In this document: piece after piece, positions 62,171 through 64,000 of the stretch
Layout of the letters: every line of letters begins with the position of its first letter
How positions within the stretch are numbered: the first letter of the stretch is position 1
Assembly: GCA_027924585.1 (NCBI GenBank)
Contig: BSBM01000592.1
Location: 7,882,501-7,946,500, forward strand
DNA: 64,000 bases
Source: Larix kaempferi
Taxonomy: Eukaryota; Streptophyta; Pinopsida; Pinales; Pinaceae
Direction: 5' to 3'
The notes under the pieces: model-generated
Told to the model about the DNA's origin: nothing
Databases searched by the model: none
The model's input: only the letters and a program-made list of their open reading frames with translations
Position numbers and translations under genes: made by a program

Positions 62171-64000
62171 ATCGTAGGTGCACATATGAGAAGAGACCTA
62201 ACCAAGCAAAGGTTGGGAACATTGAAGATATTGGTAGATTCATCCTTTGAGACCTAAGTCCTTTGGATGACTAGAAGTAGGAAATTGGATAGATGGTGTC
62301 ACTTGTGAAGGTCAGTAGTGAATACACTTGCCAAGGTGGGAAAATTTTAAATATTGGTTCATAGTAGCATGGGTAGGAATTCACCCAATAAAACCCTGGA
62401 TCACAAAATTAGGGCACCATTACAATTATTGAGAACACTGAGGAAGTTCAACCATTTGCAAAAGTGTTGAGCAAAGAAACACAAGAACAACAAGTTGAGA
62501 AGATGGCAAAGGCACATTCACATGTGGAGGAAAAAATAGAAGAAGACATATTAGACAGATTTGGGAATGTGGAGAAGGAACCTTCACACATCACATAAAC
62601 CAATCAACATTCATAGTCGAGTGTGGAAACAAAGGAAGGATACTTCCACAATAGGGACTCTGCATCCATTCTAGATTTTTGTTGGTACGCGATGGGGATT
62701 TATGAATATTAGCTAACTCCCACCTGATTGGAGTTATTGGGTTGTAAGCATTGAAAAAAGAGTTAATTTTGAGGAATTTGTGCACCAAGCACAACACATG
62801 CACTTTGTTTGGCTATGGTGTTGATCACCACTTTCCAAACTATGTTTGTAGATGATAGCTTGAGGCTGGCTCATTTCCTGGGGGCAGGCAGTGGAGATTT
62901 GTGCACCTTTGAAAGGTGCCTTGGAAATTTTACTCAAATATAGCAGTGAGCATATCTAATCGAGTAACTTTACCTTATCCAAGGGAAACTTTTAAGAACC
63001 CCCTCTAAATTTCTATGTATAATAAATGGGAAAATCCCCATGATATATAGGAAAATATGAAATCTATTTTATTAATGTTATATATGTATATATAATTTTT
63101 TGGCGAATCTCTTATTAAACTATATAATTTTGTAAAATCTTGGCGAATCTTTCACTAAATTATAAAATCTTGTGAATTCATAGCGAAATTTCAGTAAGAT
63201 CCTTGGAAATTCATGACCCCTTGCATGCCCAAATATGTGGCTATGAATGAAGTCCCAACCCCCAGGCATGATTCCCCAAACACCCACAAAAATGTTATTT
63301 TCGCATCGCCAATCGCAAGCTTCACAATCCCCATGTTTCTTGGGGAAACTTTGGATCTGAAGTGATGGGATTTAGAACTCTCCTAGATGCAAATGGATCG
63401 CTATAAGACTTGATAGTAAATATCAACTACCCTTCTCATGTGGTTATTAAATAACTTGTAAAATGAGATTCAACCCATAAAATATAGATGAATGTAACTC
63501 CAACTTCGATTTCCAAGATCAATAGAAGGCGAAAGAGCCACTTAGCGGCTTCCATTTTTGGAAATCGGGGGTGAATGGGATTTTCCTAGTGATTTTCATG
63601 AGCGAACAAAGGTTTAAATCCATTTTTAAAGGGTCTAAGTTGTTTTACCTTGTCTCCCCTTTTTAAATTCGATGGGGCTAACCTCCTATTCATTAAAAAT
63701 AAATAAATAAAATTTGGACTAATCATACCTAACATGTGTTTAGTAAAATATTATCCCATTAAAAATTTAAAACCCCTAAATTTAGCCCATGGGCTAAGAT
63801 TATCCCCTAAAATTTTCCATTCCTTATCCAAAAAAGATTTGTGCTTGGTGACCGAAACACAGAAGGAAAGATACCAGTTTTGGCATGAGGAGTGTGTTAA
63901 TATGGGAAGGATGTGAGGGTTGGATTAACTACCCAATTAGTCTAAATCATGGGAAATAAAAACATATAGATGCATGGTAGAATGGCTAAGTAGAAAACCA
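62171..64000. other. Unannotated AT-rich sequence
   Basis: No coding, LTR or RNA gene recognised. 63040-63200 has repeated TTGGCGAATCTCTTATTAAA-like phrases (three loose copies). Confidence 0.5.

Noticed and set aside
1-64000. Endogenous pararetrovirus or other integrated virus
   Set aside because: No movement protein or coat protein; all RT sequences sit in LTR elements with PBS and LTRs or in a LINE.

Overview
The window is nuclear DNA of a land plant with a large, retrotransposon-packed genome. The retroelement families are the plant ones: L1-type LINE with RNase H, Ty1/copia elements, and Ty3/gypsy of the Tat type with a second RNase H and a plant-mobile-domain gene. Families of this kind and the density of nesting are compatible with a conifer or other gymnosperm, but I cannot fix the species. 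I see one clear host gene, an intact single-exon RING-H2 protein (44989-46050). I found no tRNA or rRNA genes and no CRISPR array.

Layout. 1-~6620: a minus-strand LINE (ORF1 6513-5015, ORF2 5018-1071 plus an open extension to 102), broken by stops, frameshifts and a deletion. 6880-26337: a nest on the plus strand. An old copia (copia-3; RT pieces 6880-7167 and ~24557-25776, 3' LTR 25852-26337) was split by copia-2 (7168-24551). The 5' LTR of copia-2 was then hit by copia-1 (7585-13739, target duplication CACGA) and, near its PBS, by a gypsy derivative (gypsy-B, ~13811-19946). Gypsy-B has an inverted LTR-PBS-leader block, keeps a zinc-knuckle gag tail and has no protease, RT or integrase. 27114-42806: gypsy-A on the minus strand, complete and apparently very young: two 725-bp LTRs in which I see no difference, and target duplication CCCAT. 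It sits in a pre-existing 47-bp tandem repeat. 42807-44988: spacer with local duplications. 44989-46050: the RING-H2 gene. ~46245-60590: two direct, diverged ~7.2-kb units, each with a dead copia remnant and LTR. 60600-64000: a dead gypsy fragment (PBS, gag, protease) and unannotated DNA.

The most interesting unit is gypsy-A. It has an uninterrupted 2334-residue gag-protease-RT-RNaseH-integrase polyprotein. Its own RNase H has lost the first catalytic Asp, while a separate ORF after integrase encodes an intact second RNase H. On the opposite strand, between that ORF and the 3' LTR, lies a complete-looking cellular-style gene: TATA box, untranslated exon, intron, a 288-codon coding exon encoding a plant mobile domain, a second intron, and an acidic last exon. 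Intron 1 of that gene is an array of near-perfect CpG-rich palindromes built from one core with three interchangeable arm types. The same motif family recurs in the 5' leader at the other end of the element. A second array of short hairpins in the 3' region is shared by gypsy-A and the gutted gypsy-B, which suggests cis-acting RNA or DNA sites kept when coding capacity was lost.
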